Shown: one piece after another, positions 27,001 to 37,802 of the stretch
How positions within the stretch are numbered: position 1 is the stretch's first letter
Layout: each line of letters starts with the position of its first letter
From: Adiantum capillus-veneris
Lineage: Eukaryota > Streptophyta > Polypodiopsida > Polypodiales > Pteridaceae
Direction of reading: 5' to 3'
Assembly: GCA_014529385.2 (NCBI GenBank)
Contig: CM043945.1
Coordinates: 139,155,241-139,219,240 of the forward strand
DNA length: 64,000 bases
Notes under the pieces: model-generated
Database searches by the model: none
What the model was told of the DNA's origin: nothing
Seen by the model: only the letters and a program-made list of their open reading frames with translations
Made by a program: the position numbers and the translations under genes

Positions 27001-28640
27001 GAGAAGGACGCTCCACCATTTGTGCAAGGTAGGCTCCATTGAAACATGAGGAGAATCAAGGTGCACCATGTCTCCAAGATGCTAGGCTCCATCGAAAAAC
27101 ATTAAACCCACGATATGTCGTAGATGAGGGGTTTACAGTCAAGGTCCACCACTTGTCCAAGCTATTATTGCTAGTAGCCTGAGTGGTTTGGTCTCAAGAT
27201 TCACCACTTTTCCACTCTATGTCATTAAATTAAGAATATGCGCGTGTTAAGGTCCACCACTTGTCCAACCTATAAGGCTATATCTTAAAGGTTATTCTTT
27301 CTCACCACTTGGAGTGACCATGATAGGTTTTAAATGGGGGTTTGGTTCCAAGGTCCACCACTTGTCCAAGCTAACTCTATTGAAACATAGAGAGAAGCAA
27401 AGGTCCACCCCTTGTCTAAGCTAGGGTCCATTGAAACATGGAGAGAAGGACGCTCCACCATTTGTGCAAGGTAGGCTCCATTGAAACATGAGGAGAATCA
27501 AGGTGCACCATGTCTCCAAGATGCTAGGCTCCATCGAAAAACATTAAACCCACGATATGTCGTAGATGAGGGGTTTACAGTCAAGGTCCACCACTTGTCC
27601 AAGCTATTATTGCTAGTAGCCTGAGTGGTTTGGTCTCAAGATTCACCACTTTTCCACTCTATGTCATTAAATTAAGAATATGCGCGTGTTAAGGTCCACC
27701 ACTTGTCCAACCTATAAGGCTATATCTTAAAGGTTATTCTTTCTCACCACTTGGAGTGACCATGATAGGTTTTAAATGGGGGTTTGGTTCCAAGGTCCAC
27801 CACTTGTCCAAGCTAACTCTATTGAAACATAGAGAGAAGTAAAGGTCCACCACTTGTCCAAGCTAGGGTCCATTGAAACATGGAGAGAAGGATGCTCCAC
27901 CATTTGTCCAAGATAGGCTCCATTGAAACATGACGAGAAGCAAGCTGCACCATGTCTCCAAGATGCTAGGCTCCATCGAAATACATTAAACCCACGATAT
28001 TTCGTAGATGAGGGGTTTACATTCAAGGTCCACCACTTGTCCAAGCTATTATTGCTAGTAGCCTGAGTGGTTTGGTCTCAAGATTCACCACTTTTATTAA
28101 GAATATGTGGGTGTTAAGGTCCACCACTTGTCCAACCTATAAGGCTACATCTTAAAGGTTATTCTTTCTTACTACTTGGAGTGACCATGATAGGTTTTAC
28201 ATGGGGGTTTGGTTCCAAGGTCCACCACTTGTCCAAGCTAACTCTATTGAAACATAGAGAGAAGCAAAGGTCCACCCCTTGTCTAAGCTAGGGTCCATTG
28301 AAACATGGAGAGAAGGACGCTCCACCATTTGTGCAAGGTAGGCTCCATTGAAACATGAGGAGAATCAAGGTGCACCATGTCTCCAAGATGCTAGGCTCCA
28401 TCGAAAAACATTAAACCCACGATATGTCGTAGATGAGGGGTTTACAGTCAAGGTCCACCACTTGTCCAAGCTATTATTGCTAGTAGCCTGAGTGGTTTGG
28501 TCTCAAGATTCACCACTTTTCCACTCTATGTCATTAAATTAAGAATATGCGCGTGTTAAGGTCCACCACTTGTCCAACCTATAAGGCTATATCTTAAAGG
28601 TTATTCTTTCTCACCACTTGGAGTGACCATGATAGGTTTT
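15061..28640 (+). repeat. Homogenised higher-order satellite array, 1308-bp unit
   Basis: There are three nested levels. Basal repeats of about 50 bp each start with a core variant and contain CCATTGAAACATGGAGAG-type sequence. About four of them, plus two further core-containing segments, make a monomer. Measured between the anchors GCTAACTCTATTG at 15571, 15996, 16438, 16880, 17320, 17761, 18203, 18643, 19085 and 19510, monomer lengths are 425, 442, 442, 440, 441, 442, 440, 442 and 425. The 425-bp type has a 17-bp deletion (CACTTTTATTAAGAATATG). Its deletion points fall at 14996, 15851, 19365, 21550, 22858, 24167, 25475, 26783 and 28092. The last six are spaced exactly 1308 or 1309 bp apart, giving a three-monomer higher-order repeat. 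About 30 monomers are present. Open frames of about 90 codons on the minus strand recur once per unit but are not conserved in sibling monomers, so I read the array as non-coding. Confidence 0.95.
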
Positions 28641-29240
28641 AAATGGGGGTTTGGTTCCAAGGTCCACCACTTGTCCAAGCTAACTCTATTGAATAATAGA
28701 GAGAAGTAAAGGTCCACCACTTGTCCAAGCTAGGGTCCATTGAAACATGGAGAGAAGGATGCTCCACCATTTGTCCAAGATAGGCTCCATTGAAACATGA
28801 AGAGAAGCAAGATGCACGATGTCTCCAAGATGCTAGGCTCCATCGAAATACCTTAAACCCACGATATTTCGTAGATGGGGGGTTTACTTTCAAGGTCCAC
28901 CACTTGTCCAAGCTATTATCGCTAGTAGCATGGTTTGGTCTCAAGATTCACCAGTTTTCCACGCTATGTCATTATATGAAGAATATCTGGGTGTTAAGGT
29001 CCACCACTTGTCCAACCTATAAGGCTATATTCTAAATGATATTTTTTTTGACCACTTGGAATGTGCATGATATGTTTTACATGGGGTTTTATTCCAAGGT
29101 CCACCACTTGTCCAAGCTAGATCTATTACATATATATTATACATACAATATTCAACTAGATTCCCTACCTATCATGTCCAGTAGCATGGATGCTCTAGCT
29201 TGAAGGTCCACCACTTGTCCAACCTATACTCTCTTATGTA
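28641..29240 (+). repeat. Diverged proximal edge of the satellite array
   Basis: The last monomers differ from the array consensus: GAATAATAGAG instead of GAAACATAGAG at 28691, CTCGCTAGTAGCATGG near 28920, and truncated units to 29240. The final three cores stand alone at about 29099, 29203 and 29615 in unrelated sequence. Mirrored in the right arm at about 61080-61680. Confidence 0.8.
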
Positions 29241-30226
29241 AGGGAGATCTCGCTATAAATTCAAAACCTTCCCGCCTAAATTTAAAATATCCCTCCCAAA
29301 TCTTAAATATCCCGCCTAAATTTTAAACTATCCCGCCCAAATTTTAAAATTCAAACTTTTTTATAAAAATTTAAATTTTACTACTTAAATTTAAAATATT
29401 CTACGCAAAATTGATTTTAAATTCAAGTTTACCACAAAAAGATATCATTATACCACCTAAATTCAAATATGCAAACCTCAAATCATTATATTGTACATAA
29501 ATTCAAACAAATTCAAATTAACAAGCCTAAACTGATATTAGTTTGCATAGATATGAATTTATCACACCTAAATTATGTCACCATGTTAGAGAGAGTGGTT
29601 AGAGAATTTGAACAAGGTCCACCACTTGTCCAACCTAGATACCAAGAAGGATTGAGTGTACAAGGTATTGTTTGGAGGTCCTTATAGTCCATTGGTCTTA
29701 AGGTCCACCACTTGTGGTAAGGGTCACCAAAAAGTGTATATATTCATCCAAAGAAATACACGTATTTTTGGTCTACATGTCCTAGTTTAAACCATTTATG
29801 TCCATTAGGTGTATCACTAAACAACACTACTATTTTTGAGAAACAGAAGTTACAATCATATCTACAAATGGATTAGAGGAAAATCAGCTCAGCATACATC
29901 CAGAACTCGCTACAAGAATCGACTTTAACAGATCACGCAAGTAAGTCTTCCATTCAATTTTACTAGTATTACAATGTGTTAGTTATTTGTGATATTTATG
30001 TATGTATATATACTATGTGTGCATATCGTAATTAAGTGTAATTGTGTATCTGCATTATGTATGAGTATTACAATGAAATAACACAAATATACATACATAC
30101 ACATAGATAACACAGACGCACACATACATGAGCATGTATTTTCAAGAGAGAGATAGCAAATACAGAGATAGATAGATAGAGAGAGAGAGAGATAAATAAC
30201 TGTTTTTTAGAGAGAGGAGAGAGAAA
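29241..30226. other. AT-rich interval with repeated CCCGCC boxes
   Basis: From 29268 to 29340 a loose 20-25-bp repeat alternates CCCGCC(T/C)AAA with TTTTAAA or TTAAATAT; on the minus strand it reads TTTAGGCGGGA or TTTGGGCGGGA. The stretch to 29600 is A/T-rich with recurring AATTCAAAT. One core motif stands at 29615-29632 and another partial core at 29700. A purine-rich (GATA/GAGA) run lies at 30160-30200. No gene was recognised. Confidence 0.5.
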
Positions 30227-30480
30227 GATAACAGATTTCACTGTGTTTATGTATGTGGAAGAGAGGAAGACGATGTATGGGAATATGTGCACGTATTTTC
30301 AAGAGAGAGACAACAAGATAACAGATTTCATTGTGGTTATGTATGTGGAAGTGAGGAAGACGATGTGTGGGAATATGTGCATGTATTTTCAAGAGAGAGA
30401 CAGCAAGATAACAGATTTCACTGTGGTTATGTATGTGGAAGAGAGGAAGACGATGTGTGGGAATATGTGTATGTGTGCAG
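30227..30480 (+). repeat. 90-bp minisatellite, left arm
   Basis: GATAACAGATTTCA recurs at 30227, 30317 and 30407, each followed by GTTTATGTATGTGGAAG-like sequence and GAATATGTGCATGTATTTTC. Period is 90 bp with just under three copies. Because 90 is a multiple of three, open frames persist through it by chance; I do not call it coding. Confidence 0.85.
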
Positions 30481-31056
30481 GGATACGTTTAAACTATGTA
30501 TCTCTGTCTTTTGACGAGAGAGTGTGTGTGCAAGAAGAGTTACAGAGAACCATCTTCTCTATATGGAGAAAGACAGAGAGTGAGAGAGAGAGAAATACCT
30601 GTTTTTTCTCTATTCGTGAGGTGTGCAATGTCTCCTGAGAAGACTGCCCGATCCTGCCCTTCTGGAAAGCGTTGTGTATGCTGCTGTTTCTTTGTCTTGT
30701 GCGCGAACTTTCAATCCTGTGCACTCCACCTGTGTGTTGTGTACGATGCCGAGCTTGCTCCTCTACGCGCGCGTATACTCCAGCTGTGTGCGATCCGTGT
30801 GCGCTTTCTGTGTTTTTGCTGCTCGCCTGCTTTCTCTGTGTGCGTTTCTCGTGCGCTCTCTGTGTGCCTAATCTTGATAGGGTTTATTAGAATGCCACGT
30901 ATGCTACAAGTCCATGTTTTATCATAGGATTAAAAAAAACAAAAGCAATATAAAAAATTAACCAATTCACACGGCCAAAATTAAAGAAATCATGGTTGAA
31001 AATATGAAAAACATGCATAACTCTATACTAGGAATTCACTTAAAAAAAAAAAAAAT
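30481..31056. other. Low-complexity GTGTGCG-rich interval
   Basis: Purine-rich (AGAGAGAG) and GTGTGCG/TGTGCGC-rich sequence at 30500-30870, followed by an A-rich stretch. Several overlapping frames are open, but their composition (Cys, Val, Ser, Leu) reflects the dinucleotide bias. The segment at 30974-31023 is the template of the right-arm filler. No gene was recognised. Confidence 0.4.
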
Positions 31057-31350
31057 CTTTGGGCGCTGCCCCTAGCCCGCCGCTGCCCCTCGACCCCGCC
31101 CGGCAGTCGCGCCGGGAGGCGACAAGGGGCTGCCGCCCCTTGACCCCGCCCGGGGCGCTGCCCCGGACCCCGCCTGGGGCGCTGCCCCAGGACCCCGCTC
31201 AGAACAATATCCCAAAATCAACCTCCCAAGCCCCGCCATCGAGAGCGCTATATTCCACATCCCCATCAAGAGCGCTACCCCCAAACCTCACGTGGAAGCG
31301 CTGCCTTGTCACCCCATTGTGGCATTGCCCTAAGACCCCGCATCTGGAGT
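31057..31350 (+). repeat. GC-rich GGGCGCTGCCCC repeat block, left arm
   Basis: A strongly GC-rich block in an otherwise AT-rich region, following an A13 run. Units resembling GGGGCGCTGCCCCGGACCCC recur about every 20-25 bp between 31060 and 31200, becoming more degenerate (GAGCGCTA, GGCATTGCCC) to 31350. Each unit is itself partly palindromic (GGGGC-GCT-GCCCC), so hairpins are likely. The left arm has about 110 bp more of this block than the right arm. Confidence 0.75.
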
Positions 31351-31937
31351 GCTAAATGGGAACATTCTTCATTAGTGAAATTTTGAACATAAATTATATT
31401 AGCATATACTTAAATATAATACAAATATTAACATATTAGCTATACTACTAATTTACTATAGCAGTTCTAGATTATGTCCCATACTATATTTAAGGTGCCA
31501 AAGGTTTGGCCTTATGGTCCTAGATTTAGCCAAGTGGTCAACACATATAGGACCAAGTGCACACTGTGCCACAAAACTTGGCCACCACTTCACTTGCCAA
31601 AGTTTAGGCCACATGGTCAATCCTAACTTTCCAATGTTCTTATTATGTCACCTTTTGCCTCGTGGAAAACCTAGGCTTGTTTTCACATACTCAGGCACTT
31701 CAAGCCACAATAAATTGTCATTACTCTTCAACAACCCTTTTGTTCAAGTCTTTGAAAAAACATTGTTTAAGGCCACCCTAAACCATTTTCATTTAGGGGT
31801 GTCTAAAACTAGCTTTTTGGCAATTCGAGAAGAAAATGGTCAAAGTTTTATACTTAGTTTTAACCACTTGACCAATTCAAATATTGGAAAGCAAGGTCTT
31901 GTAATACTTTTCTTTGGACATCACACATTAAAACTAG
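31351..31937. other. Interval with decayed core-like sequence
   Basis: AT-rich to 31500. From 31500 to 31937, short phrases such as GCCAAGTGGTCAA, GGCCACCACTTCACTTGCC and ACCACTTGACC look like strongly decayed or ancestral core copies in both orientations. A 150-codon open frame spans 31514-31966, but it ends inside a satellite core and has no recognisable domain, so I do not annotate a gene. Confidence 0.4.
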
Positions 31938-34192
31938 GTCCCTCACTTGTCCAAGCTATGCTCTAATACAATAAAGGGCTTTTGGTTTCAAGATGCACCA
32001 CTTTCCCAACCTTGATTCCATTAAAGAAGCTAGCTCTACTTAGACATTTAATAGCAAGGTCTTGCAGCAGTTCAGATTGAACATTTTCCATGGCAGCTAG
32101 GTCCACCACTTATCTAAGCTATGCTCTAATAGAGTAAGGGGGTTTTGGTTTCAAGATCCACCACTTGTCCAAACTTGATTTGGGAAGCAAGGTCCTATAA
32201 TAGTTTGCTTTGGACATTCACCATTACAACTAAGTCCACCACTTCTCCAAGCTATGTTCTAATACACTAAGGAGGTTTTGGTTTCAAGGAGAACCACTTG
32301 TACGACTCTGTTTTTGGAAGTAAGGTCTTTACATAGTTCACCTTGGACCTTGGACATTGGATACTACAACTAAGCCCACCACTTGTCCAAGATATCCTCT
32401 ATATATAGCCAAAGGGTTTGGGTTTCAAGATTCACCACTTTTCCAACCTTTCTTCCATTAAAGAAAGGAGGGGCTTTATAACTAGGTCCACCACTTGTCC
32501 AAGCTATGCTCTGATATGGAAAGGGGATTTTGGTTTCAAGGTCCACCACGTGTTCAACCTTGCAAGACTCAAGGGATACTTGGACATTGGAAAGCATAGT
32601 CCTATAGTAGTTGATAGGTGGCAGTGGGTATTACAACTAGGTCCAACGTATGCTTTCATATCGCAAAGAGGCTTTGCTTTCAAGGTCCACCACTTGTCCA
32701 ACCTTGCTTCCATTAAAGAAATGAGGGGCTACGTAAACATTGGCAAGCAAGGTAGCAAGGTTCTAAGGTGTTTCACCTTGGATATTGGGCATTATAACTA
32801 GGTCCACCACTTGTCCAAGCTATGCTTTGATAAAGAAAGGGGATTTTCGTTTAAAGGTCCACCATGTGTTCAACCTTTCTAATATAGAAAGGGGATTTTG
32901 GTTTCAAGGTCCACCACGTGTTCAACCTTGCAAGACTCAAGGGATACTTGGACATTGGAAAGCATAGTCCTATAGTAGTTGATAGGTGGCAGTGGGTATT
33001 ACAACTAGGTCCAACCTATGCTCTCATATCGCAAAGAGGCTTTGCTTTCAAGGTCCACCACTTGTCCAACCTTGCTTCCATTTAAGAAATGAGGGGCTAC
33101 GTAAACATTGGCAAGCAAGGTAGCAAGGTTCTAAGGTGTTTCACCTTGGATATTGGGCATTATAACTAGGTCCACCACTTGTCCAAGCTATGCTCTGATA
33201 AAGAAAGGGGATTTTCGTTTAAAGGTCCACCATGTGTTCAACCTTTCTAATATAGAAAGGGGATTTTGGTTTCAAGGTCCACCACGTGTTCAACCTTGCA
33301 AGACTCAAGGGATACTTGGACATTGGAAAGCATAGTCCTATAGTAGTTGATAGGTGGCAGTGGGTATTACAACTAGGTCCAACCTATGCTCTCATATCGC
33401 AAAGAGGCTTTGCTTTCAAGGTCCACCACTTGTCCAACCTTGCTTCCATTTAAGAAATGAGGGGCTACGTAAACATTGGCAAGCAAGGTAGCAAGGTTCT
33501 AAGGTGTTTCACCTTGGATATTGGGCATTATAACTAGGTCCACCACTTGTCCAAGCTATGCTCTGATAAAGAAAGGGGATTTTCGTTTAAAGGTCCACCA
33601 TGTGTTCAACCTTTCTAATATAGAAAGGGGATTTTGGTTTCAAGGTCCACCACGTGTTCAACCTTGAAAGACTCAAGGGATACTTGGACATTGGAAAGCA
33701 TAGTCTTATAGTAGTTGATAGGTGGCAGTGGGTATTAAAACTAGGTCCAACCTATGCTCTTATATAGCAAAGAGGCTTTGGTTTCAAGGTCCACCACTTG
33801 TCCAACCTTACTTCCATTAAAGAAATGAGGGGCTACGTAAACATTGGCAAGCAAGGTAGCAAAGTCCTAAGGTATTTCACCTTGGATATTGGGCATTATA
33901 ACTAGGTCCACCACTTGTCCAAGCTATGCTCTGATATAGAAAGGGGATTTTTGTTTCAAGGTCCACCACGTGTTCAACCTTGAAAGACTCAAGGGATACT
34001 TGGACATTGGAAAGCATAGTCCTATAGTAGATGATAGGTGGCAGTGGGTATTACAACTAGGTCCACCACTTGTCCAACCTATGCTCTCATATAGCAAAGA
34101 GGCTTTGGTTTCAAGGTCCACCACTTGTCCAACCTTGCTTCCATTAATATAGCAAGGAGGATTTGGTCTCAAGGTTCACCACTTGTCCAACC
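31938..34192 (+). repeat. 368-bp satellite family, left arm
   Basis: Anchored on GGTCCACCACTTGTCCAAGC, units start at 32485, 32801, 33169, 33537 and 33905, with spacings of 316, 368, 368 and 368 bp. Each unit has up to four core variants: CACTTGTCC (twice), CACGTGTTC and CATGTGTTC. The sequence between cores (CTTGGACATTGGAAAGC, GGTGGCAGTGGGTATTAC) is unrelated to the 440-bp family, so only the core is shared. Copies from 31938 to 32484 are degenerate. The block ends 96 bp upstream of the DUF7869-like start codon. Confidence 0.9.
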
Positions 34193-34275
34193 TATGCAAA
34201 CCTTTTTCATGTTGTAGCATGATTTTTGGTTTGAAGAGTATTTTTCTATAACTATGGATTTAACAATGTAATCTT

Positions 34276-34286
34276 TTTACTTACAG
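34276..34286 (+). promoter_or_regulatory. 3' splice site before the DUF7869-like start, left arm
   Basis: CTTTTTACTTACAG ends at 34286, one base before the ATG at 34288, with a T-rich tract upstream. This is a good plant acceptor and suggests a 5' exon (untranslated or coding) somewhere upstream, across the 368-bp satellite. The right arm has the same site at 56111-56121. Confidence 0.5.
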
Positions 34287-34287
34287 G

Positions 34288-37200
34288 ATGGACTTTGAAT
34301 CTGGGGAGAAAGTACATATGATACTTGACAATGAAATCGTTGGTATTGGTTGTGTGTGTAGAACAGATCCAGATTCCACTTGTGGTGGTACAAAGATAGG
34401 GCTGGGAAATGTCTCCATACTAGTGGAGGAATGCTTGAAGGATGTGGTCCTCCTTTTCCTACAATGGATACTTCATCTCTCCAAGGCTCATTATGGAGTG
34501 CTGTTCGATGGTCAAAGCTTCTTTTGCAATCTTTTGTATTAAATGGGAACTTAATTGATCCACACGAAAGCTACAATGGTGATGAAGAACATGATCATTC
34601 TGATCCTCTAGTTACAGATGCAATACCTATGACAAGCCCAGAATTTGAAGCAATGATTCGAGAGTCTTGGAGAAATCAGAGGGTCCTTTTAAAAGATGAC
34701 ACAATGATGCAAACCATGAATGAAGGGACCATCTTATATGTATTTCCACATGATTATGTCAACTTTCAGGAACTTGGTCCTGATTGTGTGGGTGTGGGTA
34801 TTGAAAGAGAAAATGCAAGCATTCATGATGTGGTTGAAGTGGGTAGCATCACTTTGCTAAAGTGGCCCATCAAGCAGACAACAATGTTGAATGGGAGCCC
34901 ATTACAACGCTTTGTTCCTGTTGATGGCATGCATGCTACATATGAGGATGTATCCAACGATGGAAATGTTGGAAAAAAACTTGATGGGAGTAATGTTGTC
35001 CAGTTGTCAAGGAAGAGACGATACACTTTCATGAACAGGACTCAAAAATCAAAAGCAGCACCAGCTTCGACTTTTTACCTTTCAAACAAATCAATTCAAA
35101 GGGTATCATGCATTGATTGTTGTGCACAAAAATGCTGCCAATTTGCAGATCGTGATATGGTGACAAGGTTACGACAACAATTTTGGGGAGAGTCTCAAAA
35201 ATCACGCACTAATTATGTTTATGATGTTCTTTCTATATGTTATCAGAAAGATGAGAAGTCACGATACCAATTCAGGCTAAATGGCTCTATTGTTTGTTGT
35301 AGAGCATGGTATGAGCTACATGGAATACCAAAGACATCATTTTATCGATACAAGGAGAACTTTGAAAATGGTGTGCGCCAATATGTACATGGGAACACAT
35401 GTACATTGAGAAGGGGACTTCAACATACTAGTTTAGCAAGAGCACTACTAAACGAGTTTGTGGAAAATAACTCTGAGAAAATGCCACATAGAAGTAGAAC
35501 ACTGCTAGATGGCTCAAGAGAGACTCAATTGGTGATTCCATCAACATACAAACAAGTGGATATTTTATGTGAAATCAACACGACACTTGACCAAATGGGC
35601 TATGAGAAGAAGCTATCCCAATCTTCTTTTGGTAGAATTTGGAACAAAGAGTACCCACATGTCACTTTAACAAAGACGAGTGAGTTCTCTAAGTGCAATA
35701 TTTGTAGCTCAATCAAGGCAAGGTTAGAAGCTAAACCTTCTCTTGAAGAGAGAGCTCTTCTCTTGAGGGAGAGAGAAGTTCACATGGCACAACAAAAGAG
35801 TTGCAGAAGCCTATATTATGCATGGCGCACGTATTCAGAAACTCAACCACAAAAATATGTATGCATAATCCATGATAAGATGGATCAAAAGAAGACTGCC
35901 ATTCCTAGATTACGCATTGTTCCCAAGGGTGTGGATTCAGGATATAATCTGCAGGTGGCATTGATTGGCATGATCACTCATGGACATGGAGAAGGTCATT
36001 ACGGACACTTTGTCTTGAATGGTTTGTGGCCAGCTGATCCAAATCTTACAATTGGCTCAATTGCTAATTGTTTACATAACCTCGAGAGGATAGATAAGCA
36101 TCCTCTTGGTGATCTAGTAACAAATGGACTTCCAAGGAGCAATATTTCACTACTACATGCTTTGAACTCAAGGGATGCTTTGGACTACCATAACTTGAGT
36201 GATGGAAAAGAGCCCATTGTGCAGTCGTCAGAAATTGCAGAAGAGGAATTGGGGTCAACATTTCGCAGATTGCCAGAGAACTTGTTGCTACAATTGGATA
36301 ATTGTGCAGGGGAAAACAAAAATCGATACTTATTTGCCTATTTGTCAATGCTTGTTGCAAGGGGTGTTTTCAAAACCATCCAGCTGGGATTTTTAATGGT
36401 TGGGCATACACATGAGGACATAGACGCCATGTTTAGTAGGTTTTCAGAGAAGTTGAGAGTTACACAAACCTATACTTTGCCACATTTGATGGATACATTA
36501 CGAAACAGCTCATCTTCATCTCCAGCTCCATTTTTTCTCACAAAGATCCCTGATTTCAAGCAATATTGTGATGGCTATCTTTGTGATGGACAAGACATAC
36601 TTGTTGGACATTCCAAACCGCTTCAGTTCAGGTTCTTTATGCAAGATGAGACACCAATGATGCAATATAAGGCACATGTAGGTGTATCAAGTTGGAGTGG
36701 AAGTATTCGCCTTTGGAAAACAGACACAGAAGGCAAGCCAATGTTACCACATGGAGATCCACCTCTAGTACAAATGGCGGAGTATGTCAAGGCCCACGAA
36801 GAAGTCATTTTGGGGCTAAAGAACTATATAAAATTTTGGAAACATTTAGGGAATGGTTCAAGTATTCCGCGATATTATAGACCCGTGATAGATTATTGGA
36901 GTAAGGTAATTGAAGAGATTGGAAAAGCAATCATATCAGAGGGAGTCTTGTATGAAATGTTTTGGCCAAAAACTCAAGAATATTCTCATCTACAAAGCAC
37001 TACAATGAATTTGCAACAAGGAGCAGAAAGATTCCTAGGCCTTGAAGAGTTGAATGATCATTTTTGTGGGCCTCAACGAGATAGGCCAAGGGAAGAGTTT
37101 GACCCTATGTCTGATGTGCACCAAGGTGACTTTCTTATGCTTGTTCCGAGTGACACAGAAATCTATCCAGTGTGGCTTGCAATGGCTTTATCTGACATTG

Positions 37201-37514
37201 ATAATGAGCCTACATCACCAAACTACAGAAAACTCTTGATTCAATATTGGGCACCTTGCGCGAGAAAAAGTGGGATGACAGATACTCAAGCTTACAGTAA
37301 TTGTTGGAAGGGTTATTGGGCTGTCAACTATAAGGACCCACAAGTGTGGGAAACTATAGATGCAATTGTTTGGTCCTGGAGACCCAACAAAGAAGGACCA
37401 TTTTCTAGAATAAAGATTCCAGAAAGACATGCTCTAAAAGCCAAAGAAGGCCTCACTCGTGCACATCAGCCACACTTGGATCAAAGTTCAGATATGGTAT
37501 CAAATGTGGAGTAG
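34288..37514 (+). pseudogene. DUF7869-like transposase-like protein, frameshifted left-arm copy
   Basis: This is nearly identical to the intact right-arm gene, but one A is missing at 34451 (left CCTCC, right CCTACC). Translation from the ATG at 34288 leaves the frame after about 55 codons and stops at 34542. The remaining 1020 codons are open to 37514, so a protein starting at a later Met could still be made. The only amino-acid difference I noted in the shared frame is His for Asn in the Phe-Trp-Lys-x-Leu-Gly-Asn-Gly segment, near residue 820. It lies directly downstream of the 368-bp satellite and ends 288 bp before the palindrome spacer. Function is described under the right-arm copy. Confidence 0.8.
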
Positions 37515-37802
37515 AATTATGTGGAGCTTCTATTGTGACTATACTAGTCAATTTGTAAACAAAATCTTTTTTGTATCTTCCTTTGTTTTATGTAATTTAT
37601 AGTTATTATTCAAATCCATGTGTTGTACATCCTCTTGACTTTTGGTGTTTATCAACACCACAATCCTATGAGATTTTCACTTTATTTACTAGCCACACAC
37701 CTCAATTTTTCCCACTTTAAGTGGAAAATTCCCAAATTACATGAATTCGGTCGATTTGGAGATTCCCATAATGTGAGATTTTTACCAAAATACCTAATAT
37801 GG
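37515..37802. other. 3' flank of the DUF7869-like gene to arm end
   Basis: AT-rich 3' flank, identical to the right arm (52594-52881). It contains TTTTATGTAATTTATAG, compatible with a 3' untranslated region. I looked for terminal inverted repeats or a target-site duplication at the arm end and saw none. The arm homology stops at 37802. Confidence 0.5.

Larger units (their letters stand above)
26396..37802 (+). repeat. Left arm of giant inverted repeat
   Basis: This arm is the reverse complement of 52594-64000. Paired positions add up to 90396 or 90397 between 31,300 and 37,802, and to 90319 further out, because a 77-bp net length difference lies near 31,050. The arm contains, outside to inside, the 1308-bp satellite, AT-rich repeats, a 90-bp minisatellite, a GC-rich block, the 368-bp satellite and the DUF7869-like gene. 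The inner end is sharp: both arms share the sequence up to AATATGG at 37802, and the next bases differ. The outer end is not reached, because the right arm runs off the window. Differences between arms that I saw by eye are a few substitutions, three one-base indels and the 77-bp change. Confidence 0.95.

Noticed and set aside
15531-28044. Recurring minus-strand open frames of about 90 codons, one per 1308-bp unit
   Set aside because: The neighbouring monomers carry indels (for example CCCTTGTCTAAG for CCACTTGTCCAAG) that break the same frame, and the sequence follows the satellite, not codon structure. They are by-products of array homogeneity.
11010-28640. CRISPR-like array (short repeats with spacers)
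   Set aside because: The repeats are not separated by unique spacers. The intervening sequence is itself repeated at 440 bp, and the genome is a eukaryote's.
30243-30638. 131-codon frame over the minisatellite, and overlapping frames to 30927, with their right-arm mirrors
   Set aside because: The 90-bp period keeps any frame open. Composition is biased and no domain is visible; identity between arms reflects the palindrome, not selection.
31514-31966. 150-codon frame present in both arms (also 58430-58882)
   Set aside because: It ends in a satellite core and contains decayed core-like phrases. It has no recognisable family. Presence in both arms is explained by the inverted repeat.
34823-37430. 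Antisense and shifted frames of 60-98 codons within the DUF7869-like gene and its right-arm copy
   Set aside because: Shadows of the main reading frame with no independent signals.
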